A stretch of 64,000 nucleotides of DNA from Parapedobacter tibetensis (GTDB lineage: Bacteria > Bacteroidota > Bacteroidia > Sphingobacteriales > Sphingobacteriaceae), in contig NZ_JAMXBE010000015.1 of NCBI RefSeq assembly GCF_024704835.1, positions 62,001-126,000 on the forward strand, written 5' to 3'. The position numbers and the translations under genes were made by a program. Positions 44,925 through 54,452 of the stretch are shown here, piece after piece. The notes beneath the pieces are model-generated. The model was not told the origin of the DNA, made no database searches, and worked only from the letters and a program-made list of their open reading frames with translations. The stretch's first letter is position 1. Each line of letters starts with the position of its first letter.

Positions 44925-45937
44925 GCGCGAAGATCGCGAAAATATTGATAACAGGAGCAAGTGGCTTTATAGGATATCACCTGCTGAAAGCAGCGAAATC
45001 CAGGGGCTTTGAAACGCATGCTGGGATACGGAAAGGCAGTGAAATTTCCCACTTGCAAGGGTTGGTGGATGATTTTGTCTACCTGCAATACGATTCAGTA
45101 GAAAATCTTGTAAGCACCTTGAGCGAACAGCAATATCAATATATTATTCATACAGCGGCACTGACACGGTCGAACAGTAAAAGCACACTATTCCGTGTCA
45201 ACGTTGAATACACGAAAAATCTGGCTTTGGCTGCACAAGCCTCAAAAATTCCCTTACGTGCTTTTGTTTTTGTGAGCAGCTTAGCGGCGGTAGGCCCCCT
45301 TGAATACGATGCCGTAAAACCCATCAATGAGCACTCGCCGCTCCATCCGGTGACTGCCTATGGACAAAGCAAATGCATTGCCGAGCAGCAATTGTTGGCC
45401 ATAAAAGGCCTGCCACTGACGATCATACGGCCAACAGCGGTATACGGCCCGCGCGAACGTGATTTACTGGTGCTGTTTAATACTATAGCCAGCGGGTGGG
45501 ACTTTTATATCGGCCGTATCCGACAAAAACTGAGTTTTGTCTATGTGGAAGATTTAGCAGGAGTGATTATTGATGCTGCCATCCAACGCGAATCAGCACA
45601 GGAGCCAAAGACTTATACTATCTCGGACGGAAATATATATGGCAGGTATGAGGTAGCTGATCTCGTAAAGACGCTACTTCCACGGAAGGCATTCCGATTG
45701 CACCTTCCCCTAGGGATTGTCAAAGCAGCCGCCAATGTCCTGGAGTGGTCGTATCGCCAATCGGTGAAGCCGCCAGTTATCTATCGCGAGCGCATCAATG
45801 AATTAACAGCCCCCAATTGGGAATGCGACATCGCCGCCGCTAAACAGGATTTGGCCTTTGCACCGCAATATGATTTGAAAAAAGGGCTTGCAAAAACCAT
45901 CTCTTGGTATAAAGCAAATAAGTGGATGAGTCAATAA
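44921..45937 (+). CDS. cerR: Extended SDR, probable ceramide (3-keto) reductase CerR
   Basis: 338 residues, NAD(P)-dependent epimerase/dehydratase fold. The nucleotide loop is 'ITGASGFIGYHLL' (residues 10-22) and the catalytic Tyr147/Lys151 sit in 'AYGQSKCIAE', with Ser119-120 in 'FVFVSSLAAVG'. In bacteria the 3-keto reduction of the sphingoid/ceramide is made by this extended-SDR type (CerR), not by the classical KDSR, and it acts after acylation. The start overlaps the acyltransferase stop (ATGA). It completes the three-gene ceramide module. An ordinary sugar epimerase is possible but does not fit the context. Confidence 0.82.
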
Positions 45938-45977
45938 ACAATAAAAATTTAAAAAAACAGCATTTAAAATTAGATAT

Positions 45978-47300
45978 ATGGAAAATCAAGTAAAAAAAGC
46001 GGAAGGGAAGCTAGGAATTTTGATCCCGGGACTCGGTGCCGTTGCATCGACGTTAATTGCCGGATTGGCAACCATCAATAAAGGACTTGCCAAACCCATT
46101 GGATCAATTTCTCAAATGAGCACGATACGATTGGGCAAGCGAACGGAGAATCGCAACCCGTTGATCAAAGACTTTGTCCCGTTAGCAAATCTAAAGGATA
46201 TCGTCTTTGGCGGATGGGATATCTATGAAGACAACGTGTATGAGGCAGCCTCCAACGCAAGGGTATTGGAACAGACTCAACTTGATTTGGTAAGGGAGGA
46301 ACTGGAATCGATAAAACCAATGAAAGCGGTTTTTGACAGGGATTTTGTAAAGAACTTGGATGGCACGCATGTCAAAACCGGAACCCGTCGGGAACTTGCC
46401 TATGCCGTTATCGAAGACATACAAAACTTCAAACAAGTGAACGGATGTGACCGCATCGTCGTACTTTGGTGCGGATCAACGGAAAAATATATCGAAGAAT
46501 GCGAAGTGTTTTCCAGCCTAATTAACTTTGAACGGGGTCTTGATGAAGACGACAAACGGATTTCCCCCAGTATGGTATATGCCTATGCGGCCATTAAATC
46601 TGGAGTCCCCTTTGTAAACGGGGCACCCAATCTCACCTGTGACATCCCAGCCTTGATCGAGCTATCCATTTTGGCAGAAGTGCCCATTGCCGGCAAGGAT
46701 TTTAAAACCGGGCAAACCCTAATGAAAACCATTATAGCTCCTGGCTTACAGGCACGTGCATTAGGGGTATCCGGCTGGTTCTCTACCAACATCTTGGGCA
46801 ATAGGGATGGCTATGTGCTGGATCGTCCCGAAAACTTCAAGAGCAAGGAAGTCACCAAACTGGGTGTGTTGGAAGAGATTTTCGATGCAGAGAAGAACCC
46901 GGATTTGTACAGCGACCTGTACCACAAAATCCGCATCAATTATTATCCTCCGCACGGCGACAGCAAGGAAAGCTGGGACAACATCGACATCTTCGGGTGG
47001 TTGGGCTATAAAATGCAGATCAAGGTCAATTTCCTTTGCAGAGATTCCATATTGGCTGCTCCGGTTGCGTTGGATTTGGCTTTGTTTATCGATTTGGCCA
47101 AGCGGGCAGGAATGTACGGCATTCAGGAATGGTTATCCTTTTACCTCAAATCTCCTCAAACAGCACCGGGGTTACCCCCAGAGCATGATATCTTCAAGCA
47201 GCTCATTAAGCTTCAGAATACGCTGAGACATATTATGGGTGAAGATTTGATTACGCATTTGGGACTGGATTACTACCAGGAATTGGTGGATAGCATGTAA
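45978..47300 (+). CDS. ino1: Inositol-3-phosphate synthase (MIPS)
   Basis: 440 residues. It turns glucose-6-phosphate into 1D-myo-inositol 3-phosphate using bound NAD+. N-terminal Rossmann loop 'GILIPGLGAVASTLIAG'; 'FGGWDIYEDNVYEAA' matches the family's '..GW.i...n..e'; 'VNGAPNLTCDIPAL' and 'AEVPIAGKDFKTGQTLMKTIIAPGLQARALGVSGWFSTNILGNRDG' contain the catalytic lysines and the conserved G-x-D-x-K-T-G-Q-T motif; 'VNFLCRDSILAAPVALDLALFIDL' ends the catalytic part. It follows cerR by 40 bases and supplies inositol phosphate for a phosphoinositol lipid. Confidence 0.96.
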   Translation: MENQVKKAEGKLGILIPGLGAVASTLIAGLATINKGLAKPIGSISQMSTIRLGKRTENRNPLIKDFVPLANLKDIVFGGWDIYEDNVYEAASNARVLEQTQLDLVREELESIKPMKAVFDRDFVKNLDGTHVKTGTRRELAYAVIEDIQNFKQVNGCDRIVVLWCGSTEKYIEECEVFSSLINFERGLDEDDKRISPSMVYAYAAIKSGVPFVNGAPNLTCDIPALIELSILAEVPIAGKDFKTGQTLMKTIIAPGLQARALGVSGWFSTNILGNRDGYVLDRPENFKSKEVTKLGVLEEIFDAEKNPDLYSDLYHKIRINYYPPHGDSKESWDNIDIFGWLGYKMQIKVNFLCRDSILAAPVALDLALFIDLAKRAGMYGIQEWLSFYLKSPQTAPGLPPEHDIFKQLIKLQNTLRHIMGEDLITHLGLDYYQELVDSM

Positions 47301-47326
47301 TGCCCGTGAACCCACTTTAGGTGTTC

Positions 47327-47378
47327 CGTATGTATGTTATGTATCCAATCCAAATTGGGGTGCATAACATACCATACG
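47327..47378. promoter_or_regulatory. Long hairpin between MIPS and the DUF5686 gene
   Basis: CGTATGTATGTTATG (47327-47341) pairs with CATAACATACCATACG (47363-47378) over 15 bp with one bulge; the loop contains the smaller pair CCAA/TTGG. No T-run follows, so it is more likely an RNA-processing or regulatory hairpin than a simple terminator. Confidence 0.5.
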
Positions 47379-47536
47379 AATACTCAAACCAGGTATGGAT
47401 GATATACCTGGCGTTCAATGACCTTGAACAGGTTTCAGCCAACTTTAAGGTTTGTTGAACAGGCTATTATTGTCCGTTGTATGCTATCCTCTCAACGGTG
47501 ATGCCATTATCCACAGTGATATTGCAAAACGATACC

Positions 47537-50107
47537 ATGACATTTAAAACAACATATTTCGCTATAAAAACGGGAATAGGATTGCTAGCCTTTATCCTTC
47601 TTTGCAACAATATTTTGGCGCAAACAACCACCATCAAGGGGGTAATCAAGGATAAGAACAGTAAAGAGACGCTGCCATATGTTTCAGTGGCCATTGTCGG
47701 TGGCCTAGTGGGAAGCGGCACATCAGCGGACGAAGATGGACGATACCAAATTACCGTATCTGGCAATCTTACCACGCTGCGTTTTAGCTACATTGGTTAT
47801 CTACCCATAGACACGACCATCACACCGGGGCAAGACCAAACCATTGACATTGCTATGGAGGTAGATGCTACCATGATGGAAGAAGTGGTGATATCCGGTA
47901 GGCGTCGCTATCGAAACCGCGACAATCCCGCCGTACAGCTCATACGCAAGGTCATCGAGCATAAAGAAGAGAACCAGCTCGAAGCACAGGAATATGTGCA
48001 ATATGAGCAGTATGAGAAGGTATCATTTGCATTAAGCAATTTGTCCGAAAAATTCAAGAATAGGCGTATTTTCAAGAACTACCAATTTTTGTTTAATGAG
48101 CAGGATTCCAGCACGCTGGGAGGGAAATATACCCTGCCCGCTTATATGCATGAAAAATTATCGCAGATTTATTTCAGAAAAAGTCCGCAGAAGCGCAAGC
48201 AATATATATTGGCAGAAAAACGGGCAGAATTTGATTCAAAATTCATCGACAACGATGGGTTGACCGAATATTTCAATCGCCTATATGAAGACATCAATAT
48301 CTACGACAACAACATTTCCTTGTTGACCAATCTCCTATTGAGTCCAATCGCCAATAGTTCGCCCACGTTTTATAAATTTTTCATCACGGATACCATCAAG
48401 ACCAATGACCCCTGGCTAGTAGAATTGAGTTTTGTGCCGCGAAACAAAACAGACCTCCTGTTTACCGGCAAGCTCTATGTCACCCTCGATGGGAATTATG
48501 CGGTGCAGGAGGCGTACTTCACGGTAGCCGAGGATATTAACCTCAATTTTGTGCGGGATATGGAAGTAACACTGGAATTTGAAAAGGATCCAAATGGCCG
48601 GTATTATCTTGACAAGAGTGTCTTAGCCATGGAATTCGGACTTGGGGAAAAAGGAGGTGGCGTATACGGGAGACGGATGGTCAACTACAAGGACTTCCAG
48701 GTGGACATCAAACAACCGGATAGCATATACGATGGTCCAGCCGAGGAAATTGCCTATAAAGAAGAAGAGGTCCAGCAAGAAGCATATTGGAGGGGAGCTA
48801 GGCATATTCCCCTTGAAAAAAAAGAAGACGACATATATAAGAACATAGACACCTTGCAGACCATTCGGTCGTTCAGGCGGTTTATGGATATCAGCACCGT
48901 GCTAATTGCCGGCTATAAGTCATTCGGACCCGTGGAGGTAGGACCCGTGAATACGTTTTATAGTTTCAATCCCGTTGAAGGATTCAGGTTGCGTATTGGG
49001 GGGCGCACTACCTCGGAAATGAGCAAGCGGTTTTATGCGGAGACGTATGCGGCTTATGGATTCAATGATGAAAAGTGGAAATATTTCCTTAGCGGTACTT
49101 ATTCCTTAAACAATAAGTCCATTTATACATTCCCCCAGCATTACCTGCGAGCAAGCTATCAAAAGGACACGAAGATACCGGGCCAAGACCTCCAGTTCGT
49201 ACAGGAAGACAATTTTCTCCTGTCATTCAAACGGGGCGATAATTATCGTTGGTTATACAATGATATCTATCGGTTGGAATACCTTCATGAACTCGCCAAT
49301 AATTTTTCTTACGGATTGGAACTTACCAAATGGAGGCAACAACCCGCAGGTATACTCACCTACCAGCTAGAGGAACAGGGCAACTTACGAAATTATTCCG
49401 AATTGAATACAACAGAGATCTCCCTCAGGTTGAGATACGCACCCAACGAACAATTCTATCAAGGAAAAGCTTACCGGGTACCTATCTTTAACAAATATCC
49501 CATCCTTACCCTCAACTATACGGCAGGGCTGAAGGGCTTCCTCGATGGAGAGTACGACTACCACAACGTATCCGCAGGTATATTTAAACGGGTATACTTA
49601 TCGCAGTTGGGTTATGCAGATGTCAATTTGGAAGGCACATATATTTTTGGCGATGGGTTACCTTTCCCGCTGCTATCCATCCACCGGGCCAACCAAACAT
49701 ATGCCTACCAGCTCAATGCATACAACCTGATGAATTTTTTGGAGTTTGTCAGCGATCATCATGCAGCGGTGAATGTACAGTACTATATGAACGGGTTCCT
49801 GTTCAACAAAATCCCACTGTTGAAACGCCTGAAATTACGAGAAGTATTTAGCTTCAAAGGGATATGGGGTGCCTTGCGCGCTAAAAACAATCCCGCACAC
49901 AACAATGAGGTATTTCAGTTTCAGCAAAATGAGGACGGCATTCCTATTTCCTATACGCTCCACCGTGGACCTTATATTGAAGCCAGCGCAGGAGTGGCTA
50001 ATGTTTTTAAGTTTCTGCGGATTGATGCGGTCAGGAGATTTACATACCTGAATAATCCCGATGTCCCCAAATGGGGGATTAGAGCGCGGTTTAAATTTGA
50101 TTTTTAA
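47537..50107 (+). CDS. DUF5686-family outer membrane protein with carboxypeptidase-regulatory-like domain
   Basis: 856 residues from the ATG at 47537 (MTFKTTYF), which opens the signal peptide ('IGLLAFILLCNNILAQ'). An N-terminal beta-sandwich of about 85 residues ('IKGVIKDKNSKETLPYVSVAIVG...GRYQITV...LRFSYIGY') is followed by 'RNRDNPAVQLIRKVIEHKEENQLEAQEYVQYEQYEK', the start of DUF5686, and a long strand-rich C-terminal region that ends in Phe ('IRARFKFDF'), as outer-membrane barrels do. It lacks the TonB plug, so it is not a receptor. These proteins are common in Bacteroidetes and unassigned. It lies within the lipid cluster and might concern envelope assembly. Confidence 0.88.
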   Translation: MTFKTTYFAIKTGIGLLAFILLCNNILAQTTTIKGVIKDKNSKETLPYVSVAIVGGLVGSGTSADEDGRYQITVSGNLTTLRFSYIGYLPIDTTITPGQDQTIDIAMEVDATMMEEVVISGRRRYRNRDNPAVQLIRKVIEHKEENQLEAQEYVQYEQYEKVSFALSNLSEKFKNRRIFKNYQFLFNEQDSSTLGGKYTLPAYMHEKLSQIYFRKSPQKRKQYILAEKRAEFDSKFIDNDGLTEYFNRLYEDINIYDNNISLLTNLLLSPIANSSPTFYKFFITDTIKTNDPWLVELSFVPRNKTDLLFTGKLYVTLDGNYAVQEAYFTVAEDINLNFVRDMEVTLEFEKDPNGRYYLDKSVLAMEFGLGEKGGGVYGRRMVNYKDFQVDIKQPDSIYDGPAEEIAYKEEEVQQEAYWRGARHIPLEKKEDDIYKNIDTLQTIRSFRRFMDISTVLIAGYKSFGPVEVGPVNTFYSFNPVEGFRLRIGGRTTSEMSKRFYAETYAAYGFNDEKWKYFLSGTYSLNNKSIYTFPQHYLRASYQKDTKIPGQDLQFVQEDNFLLSFKRGDNYRWLYNDIYRLEYLHELANNFSYGLELTKWRQQPAGILTYQLEEQGNLRNYSELNTTEISLRLRYAPNEQFYQGKAYRVPIFNKYPILTLNYTAGLKGFLDGEYDYHNVSAGIFKRVYLSQLGYADVNLEGTYIFGDGLPFPLLSIHRANQTYAYQLNAYNLMNFLEFVSDHHAAVNVQYYMNGFLFNKIPLLKRLKLREVFSFKGIWGALRAKNNPAHNNEVFQFQQNEDGIPISYTLHRGPYIEASAGVANVFKFLRIDAVRRFTYLNNPDVPKWGIRARFKFDF

Positions 50108-50133
50108 TTCATGCAAACACAACGTCACAACTC

Positions 50134-50874
50134 ATGGAATATGCAATTATAGCAGCAGGTGAAGGCTCCAGGCTCAAAATGGATGGTGTCGACCATCCAA
50201 AACCAATGGTGACCTTGCAAGGTGTCAAGCTGATTGACCTGTTGATCAGGCAATTCATCGAGGCTAGCGCCTCAGCCATTCATATCATCATTAACGAACA
50301 ATCACCGGAACTCGACAAGCACCTTGCCTTAGCTAAATTTCCCGTACCGGTAGATGTCATCCGCAAGACCACACCTAGTTCACTACATAGTTTTCATGAA
50401 CTGCTGCTGCAACACCCTACTTTACACGAATGTTGCCTCGCGACCACAGACACTGTGTTCCTTGCCGGGGAATTCAAACGGTTCATTGAGGCTTTTCAGA
50501 CAAATCCAGCAATTGATGCCATGATGGCTGTGACCACTTATATAGATGACGAAAGCCCATTGTATGTGTCCGTGGATGCCGAAAATACCATCCATGCATT
50601 TTCAGGAATCCCTATTGGTAATCCTGAATACGTATCTGGAGGTATTTATTGCCTGCGGAGGAACGCTATTGATAGCGTACACAGCGCCTTAAACAAGGGA
50701 ATGTCGCGCATGCGCAATTTCCAGCAGCACTTAATTGATCAAGGACTTGCTGTAGCTGCATTCCCGTTCAGTAAAATCATTGATATCGATCATTTAAAGG
50801 ACATCAAAACAGCAGAAAGCTTCCTAATGGAACACCAGCATAAGGCCCTTTTTGAAACAACACATGGAAAATAA
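50134..50874 (+). CDS. Nucleotidyltransferase, probable CTP:inositol-phosphate cytidylyltransferase
   Basis: 246 residues. The N-terminus 'YAIIAAGEGSRLKMDG' holds the G-x-G-S-R nucleotidyltransferase loop (residues 7-14) and 'DHPKPMVTLQGVKLIDLLIRQ' has the Lys that contacts the product. 'CCLATTDTVFLAGEF' takes the place of the D-x-x-x-D metal site. It belongs to the sugar/polyol-phosphate NTP transferases. Between MIPS and a CDP-alcohol phosphotransferase the natural reading is activation of inositol phosphate to CDP-inositol, as in archaeal and hyperthermophile di-inositol-phosphate synthesis. The substrate is inference; a hexose-1-phosphate is the alternative. Confidence 0.8.
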   Translation: MEYAIIAAGEGSRLKMDGVDHPKPMVTLQGVKLIDLLIRQFIEASASAIHIIINEQSPELDKHLALAKFPVPVDVIRKTTPSSLHSFHELLLQHPTLHECCLATTDTVFLAGEFKRFIEAFQTNPAIDAMMAVTTYIDDESPLYVSVDAENTIHAFSGIPIGNPEYVSGGIYCLRRNAIDSVHSALNKGMSRMRNFQQHLIDQGLAVAAFPFSKIIDIDHLKDIKTAESFLMEHQHKALFETTHGK

Positions 50875-51751
50875 AGCAATAGGCATCAGGCGTGAGAGTC
50901 AGTTTTCGCCCAATCATATCGGCAATGACCGCATCATTTTCGATTTAGTCACTGCAGGACTGATATCCCATGGGATAGATATAATGGTATACGACGAGCA
51001 TGCATTCCTGACGGAAAAAAGCATAGAGCATGACCATATATTCACCATGGGGCGCAACAAAGCATTAGTTAATCAATTGAAGGTCTATGAAGAACAAGGC
51101 AAAAAAATATTCAATTCCGGATTTGGCATTGAAAAATGTTACCGGATTAATATGGTTACAGGACTCATCAATGGCGGCGTCCCTTACCCTAAGAGTATCA
51201 TCACGGCTACGGGGACTGATATAGCGCAAGCATATGAGCTGCTGGATAGCCAGGGTGTGTGGATTAAACGAGGCGATTTCCATGCCATACACAGGGAAGA
51301 CGTTTCCTTTGTTTCTTCACGGGAGGAAGCACAGCATATCGTGAATGAATACGCATTTCGTGGGATACAAAGCGCCGTATTATCTGAGCACCTTGCCGGG
51401 GACCTCGTTAAATTTTACGGTGTCCGTGATACGGATTTCTTCCATTGGTTTTATCCATATGATCATAACCACCATAAATACGCACTTTATGAAGACATCA
51501 ATGGCAAGTCTGCCCATTACCCATTCAATACGTCTGACCTTCAGAAAACAGCGGAAACCGCCGCAAAGCTATTGGAAGTCTTTATTTATGGCGGGGATGC
51601 CATCATCGATAGGAATGGCAACTTCCATATCATTGACCTCAATGACTGGCCCAGCTTTGCACCATGCCGGGAAGAGGCAACGGCCGCAATTACACAATTA
51701 TTGCTGAAAAAATTCGCGGATAACCAACCTAGTACAATGCTAAAACAGTAG
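50864..51751 (+). CDS. ATP-grasp-fold protein in the inositol-lipid cluster, substrate unknown
   Basis: 295 residues from the ATG at 50864, overlapping the previous gene by 11 bases. Three ATP-grasp elements are visible: Lys135 in 'GVWIKRGDFHAI', the strand 'SEHLAGDLVKFYGV' (Glu175, Lys183), and the metal-binding end 'GGDAIIDRNGNFHIIDLNDWPSF' with Asp245, Asp258 and Asn260. The order E...K.Y.V...D...DLND fits RimK-like ligases and also inositol-phosphate kinases of the ITPK type ('DIN'). It could add an amino acid or phosphate to an inositol lipid or its precursor. No such enzyme is known to me in bacterial inositol-lipid clusters. Confidence 0.8.
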   Translation: MENKAIGIRRESQFSPNHIGNDRIIFDLVTAGLISHGIDIMVYDEHAFLTEKSIEHDHIFTMGRNKALVNQLKVYEEQGKKIFNSGFGIEKCYRINMVTGLINGGVPYPKSIITATGTDIAQAYELLDSQGVWIKRGDFHAIHREDVSFVSSREEAQHIVNEYAFRGIQSAVLSEHLAGDLVKFYGVRDTDFFHWFYPYDHNHHKYALYEDINGKSAHYPFNTSDLQKTAETAAKLLEVFIYGGDAIIDRNGNFHIIDLNDWPSFAPCREEATAAITQLLLKKFADNQPSTMLKQ

Positions 51752-51753
51752 TT

Positions 51754-52716
51754 ATGGAAGACACATTGATGGATATAAAAGAAAAGCAGGCCCAATCGTT
51801 TGAAAACTCCCTGAAATCAAACGATACGGAAGAACGGATTGACATTTGGTTTTATCGCCCGGTGGGCTATCGCATAGCCTTAGGTTGTGCAAAAATCGGC
51901 ATCACACCTAATGCCGTTACTATCATCAGCATCTTTTTCGGGGTTGCAGCAGGCATCTTGTTTTATTTTCCCACGCTTTGGGTTAATGTGATAGGAATGC
52001 TCCTGCTTGTTTTTGCTAATGCATTGGACAGCGCTGACGGTCAATTGGCAAGGATCACAAACACCAAGAGCCGTCTCGGCCGCATCCTGGATGGGTTTGC
52101 GGGAGATTTCTGGTTTGCTTCCATCCATATTGCGCTTTGCCTTCGATTAATGGATCAAGGCTGGTCGGCGCTGATATGGATACCGGGCATATTGGCCGGG
52201 GTATCGCATGTTTTCCAATCTGCAATGGCCGACTACTATCGCAATGTCCACCTTTATTTTATCAAAGGCAAGGCAGGCAGTGAACTGGATAATAGCAAGG
52301 ACTTGCAACAGGAATATGATAAACTGACCTGGTCGGGCAATTTCTTCAATAAATTCGTACTGAATGGATATCTTGGATATACCCGCTTACAGGAAAGGCT
52401 ATCTCCTTACTTGCAACAATTACTCCGCCTTATCAAAAATCGCTACCAAGAAGAGCTCCCTACCACGTTGGTCACCGGATTCCGAGCAATGAACAAACCG
52501 TTGATGAAATATACGAACATCGTACAGTTCAATACACGGGTACTTTTTCTTTTCCTGTGGATTTTTATCGACCAAGTCTGGATTTATTTCCTCTTCGATA
52601 TTTTCATACTCAATCCCATACTTATTTACATGTGCAGGAGGCAGGAAAAAGTAAGCAAGCATTTTTACGAACAATTAATAACAACCTCCACTGACAATGA
52701 ACACGAAGGCATATAA
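51754..52716 (+). CDS. CDP-alcohol phosphatidyltransferase-family membrane enzyme
   Basis: 320 residues. The complete family motif D-x2-D-G-x2-A-R-x8-G-x3-D-x3-D is present: Asp92, Asp95, Gly96, Ala99, Arg100, Gly109, Asp113, Asp117. Six to eight membrane helices surround it. It exchanges CMP of a CDP-linked substrate for an alcohol. In this context it probably moves phosphoinositol from CDP-inositol to a diacylglycerol or ceramide, or else phosphatidyl from CDP-DAG to inositol. At 320 residues it is longer than the usual 180-220 for PgsA/PssA, with an N-terminal tail of about 30 residues and a charged loop at 170-250. Starts 2 bases after the ATP-grasp gene. Confidence 0.9.
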   Translation: MEDTLMDIKEKQAQSFENSLKSNDTEERIDIWFYRPVGYRIALGCAKIGITPNAVTIISIFFGVAAGILFYFPTLWVNVIGMLLLVFANALDSADGQLARITNTKSRLGRILDGFAGDFWFASIHIALCLRLMDQGWSALIWIPGILAGVSHVFQSAMADYYRNVHLYFIKGKAGSELDNSKDLQQEYDKLTWSGNFFNKFVLNGYLGYTRLQERLSPYLQQLLRLIKNRYQEELPTTLVTGFRAMNKPLMKYTNIVQFNTRVLFLFLWIFIDQVWIYFLFDIFILNPILIYMCRRQEKVSKHFYEQLITTSTDNEHEGI

Positions 52717-53728
52717 AATAATATTTTTCACCATCGGGGTGGGTACATTGGCCTATATGCTATATACTTTGGGCTTGAATGAAATATGGCTCAATATCAA
52801 GAAAACGAGGGAGTGGTTTATTCCCATTATCGCCAGCTGGCTGGTCATCTATATGATGAATGCACTTGCTTTCAAGGCAATTATCCATGAGCCTCGACAG
52901 CCAGCTACTCACTTGCCGTTCTTCACTGTACTACGGTTGACCATCAGCGGCTATGCCATTAACTACATCACTCCGTTTGTAGCGCTTGGCGGCGAGCCGT
53001 ATCGTATCATAGAACTCAAACCTATATTGGGCACTGCCAAGGCTTCTTCTTCCGTGGTACTTTACAGTTTAATGCACATGTTTTCGCATGTGGTCTTTTG
53101 GTTGTTATCTATCCTACTGATATTGTTCGTTGTGCCACTCAGCCCGCTGATGGTAGCATTTTGTGTCGCCATGTTTGTGGTGGGCGGACTATTGTGTTGG
53201 TGGTTTTCAAAAGTGTACAGACATGGGTTTACGATAAGCCTTGCGGCCTTGTTGGGAAGAGTTCCATTGTTGGGTGGCAAGGTGCAGCGGTTTGCGGCAC
53301 ATAAACGTGAAATGCTTGAAGAGATCGACGAGCATATCAAGCAACTTTATAGCCAACGTAGGCCAACGTTTTACCGCTCACTGTTATGGGAATTCGGTGC
53401 CCGCATGGTGGGTTGCGCTGAAATATACTTCACGGCCAAAGCCCTCAGCTTGGGAATGACAATGGGCGAGGCGCTCATTGTCAGTTCGGCATCATCCCTG
53501 TTTGCTAATTTGGTTTTTTTCTTTCCCATGCAATTGGGCACACGGGAAGGGGGACTGGCCCTGGCCTTGAAAAGCATCGGGATGCCCATGAGCGCTGGCA
53601 TCTTCATCGGCATCATTACGCGCATCCGTGAAATGGTATGGATAGCTATTGGGTTGGCCATGATGGGTCCCTCAAAGAAAAAAGGAAATCCCAAGCCGCT
53701 TACCTTGGAATTGGAAAATGGAATATAA
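52697..53728 (+). CDS. LPG synthase TM/UPF0104-family flippase-like membrane protein
   Basis: 343 residues with eight hydrophobic segments, starting inside the previous gene (20-base overlap). Family marks: 'FVALGGEPYRIIELKP' with 'KASSSVVLYSLMHMFSHVVFWLLSILLILFVV' in the first half, and 'FFFPMQLGTREGGLALALKSIGMPMSAGIFIGIITRIREMVWIAIGLAMMG' at the end. This is the membrane domain of lysylphosphatidylglycerol synthases without the catalytic aminoacyl-transferase part. Such stand-alone domains (AglD-like) are thought to flip or handle lipids. Here it may translocate the inositol lipid made by the neighbouring enzymes. Confidence 0.88.
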   Translation: MNTKAYKIIFFTIGVGTLAYMLYTLGLNEIWLNIKKTREWFIPIIASWLVIYMMNALAFKAIIHEPRQPATHLPFFTVLRLTISGYAINYITPFVALGGEPYRIIELKPILGTAKASSSVVLYSLMHMFSHVVFWLLSILLILFVVPLSPLMVAFCVAMFVVGGLLCWWFSKVYRHGFTISLAALLGRVPLLGGKVQRFAAHKREMLEEIDEHIKQLYSQRRPTFYRSLLWEFGARMVGCAEIYFTAKALSLGMTMGEALIVSSASSLFANLVFFFPMQLGTREGGLALALKSIGMPMSAGIFIGIITRIREMVWIAIGLAMMGPSKKKGNPKPLTLELENGI

Positions 53729-53740
53729 CCGCAAACGATT

Positions 53741-54451
53741 ATGATAAAAGGACTTATTTTTGACTATGGAGGCACCCTGGATACCAATGGATGCCATTGG
53801 GCATCCATTTTTTGGGATATATACCAAAAGCACCATATCCAAGTAAATAAACGTCTCTACGCAAAGGCCTATGCCTACGGTGAAAAAGCGTTGGCTACCG
53901 CACCCATCATCAAACCAAACCACACGTTCTTGGATTTGCTCGTCCTCAAATTGGAACAGCAATTCGATTTCCTTGCAACCAATGGTATCGCCGTGGAGCA
54001 CAAAAAGCTGGAAGAAATTGCAATAACATGTGAAGACATAGCCCGTAATACCACCCACATAGCCGAAGGAGTTTTAAACAAGTTATCAGTACACTATCCA
54101 TTGGCCCTCGTGTCAAACTTTTACGGAAATCTCAATACGGTTTTGACGGATTTCGGCATTCGCCCCTATTTCAAGGGCATCATCGAATCGGCTGTTGTAG
54201 GCGTACGTAAACCTGATCCTGAAATCTATCATATGGGCGTGGAGCTATTAGGGTTAGCTGCGCATCAATGTGTTGTCATCGGCGATTCCTATACTAAAGA
54301 CATGCTGCCCGCCAAGCGTGCTGGCTGCAAAACCATTTGGCTCAATGTGGAGGGATGGCAAGAATCCGGGATTGATGAATTTGAAATCGTGGATAAGGAG
54401 ATTGACAGCCTTGATAAACTACATCGTGTACTCCAAAACTGGACTGAATAA
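53741..54451 (+). CDS. HAD-superfamily phosphatase-like protein
   Basis: 236 residues, with a helical cap at about 20-95. Motif I is 'LIFDYGGTLDT': nucleophile Asp8 is present, but the second Asp of the usual DxD is Gly10. Motif II is Ser in 'LALVSNFYGNL', motif III Lys in 'VVGVRKPDPEIY', motif IV 'VVIGDSYTKDM'. With DxG the enzyme may be a poor phosphatase. 'DTNGCHWASIFW' is a distinctive motif shared with the paralogue at 57821-58552. In the inositol-lipid context it might dephosphorylate inositol phosphate or a lipid phosphate. One base separates it from the PfkB gene. Confidence 0.88.
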   Translation: MIKGLIFDYGGTLDTNGCHWASIFWDIYQKHHIQVNKRLYAKAYAYGEKALATAPIIKPNHTFLDLLVLKLEQQFDFLATNGIAVEHKKLEEIAITCEDIARNTTHIAEGVLNKLSVHYPLALVSNFYGNLNTVLTDFGIRPYFKGIIESAVVGVRKPDPEIYHMGVELLGLAAHQCVVIGDSYTKDMLPAKRAGCKTIWLNVEGWQESGIDEFEIVDKEIDSLDKLHRVLQNWTE

Positions 54452-54452
54452 T

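Noticed and set aside
47477-47536. Earlier start of the DUF5686 gene
   Set aside because: The 20 residues before 47537 do not look like a signal peptide, whereas MTFKTTYF opens one directly.
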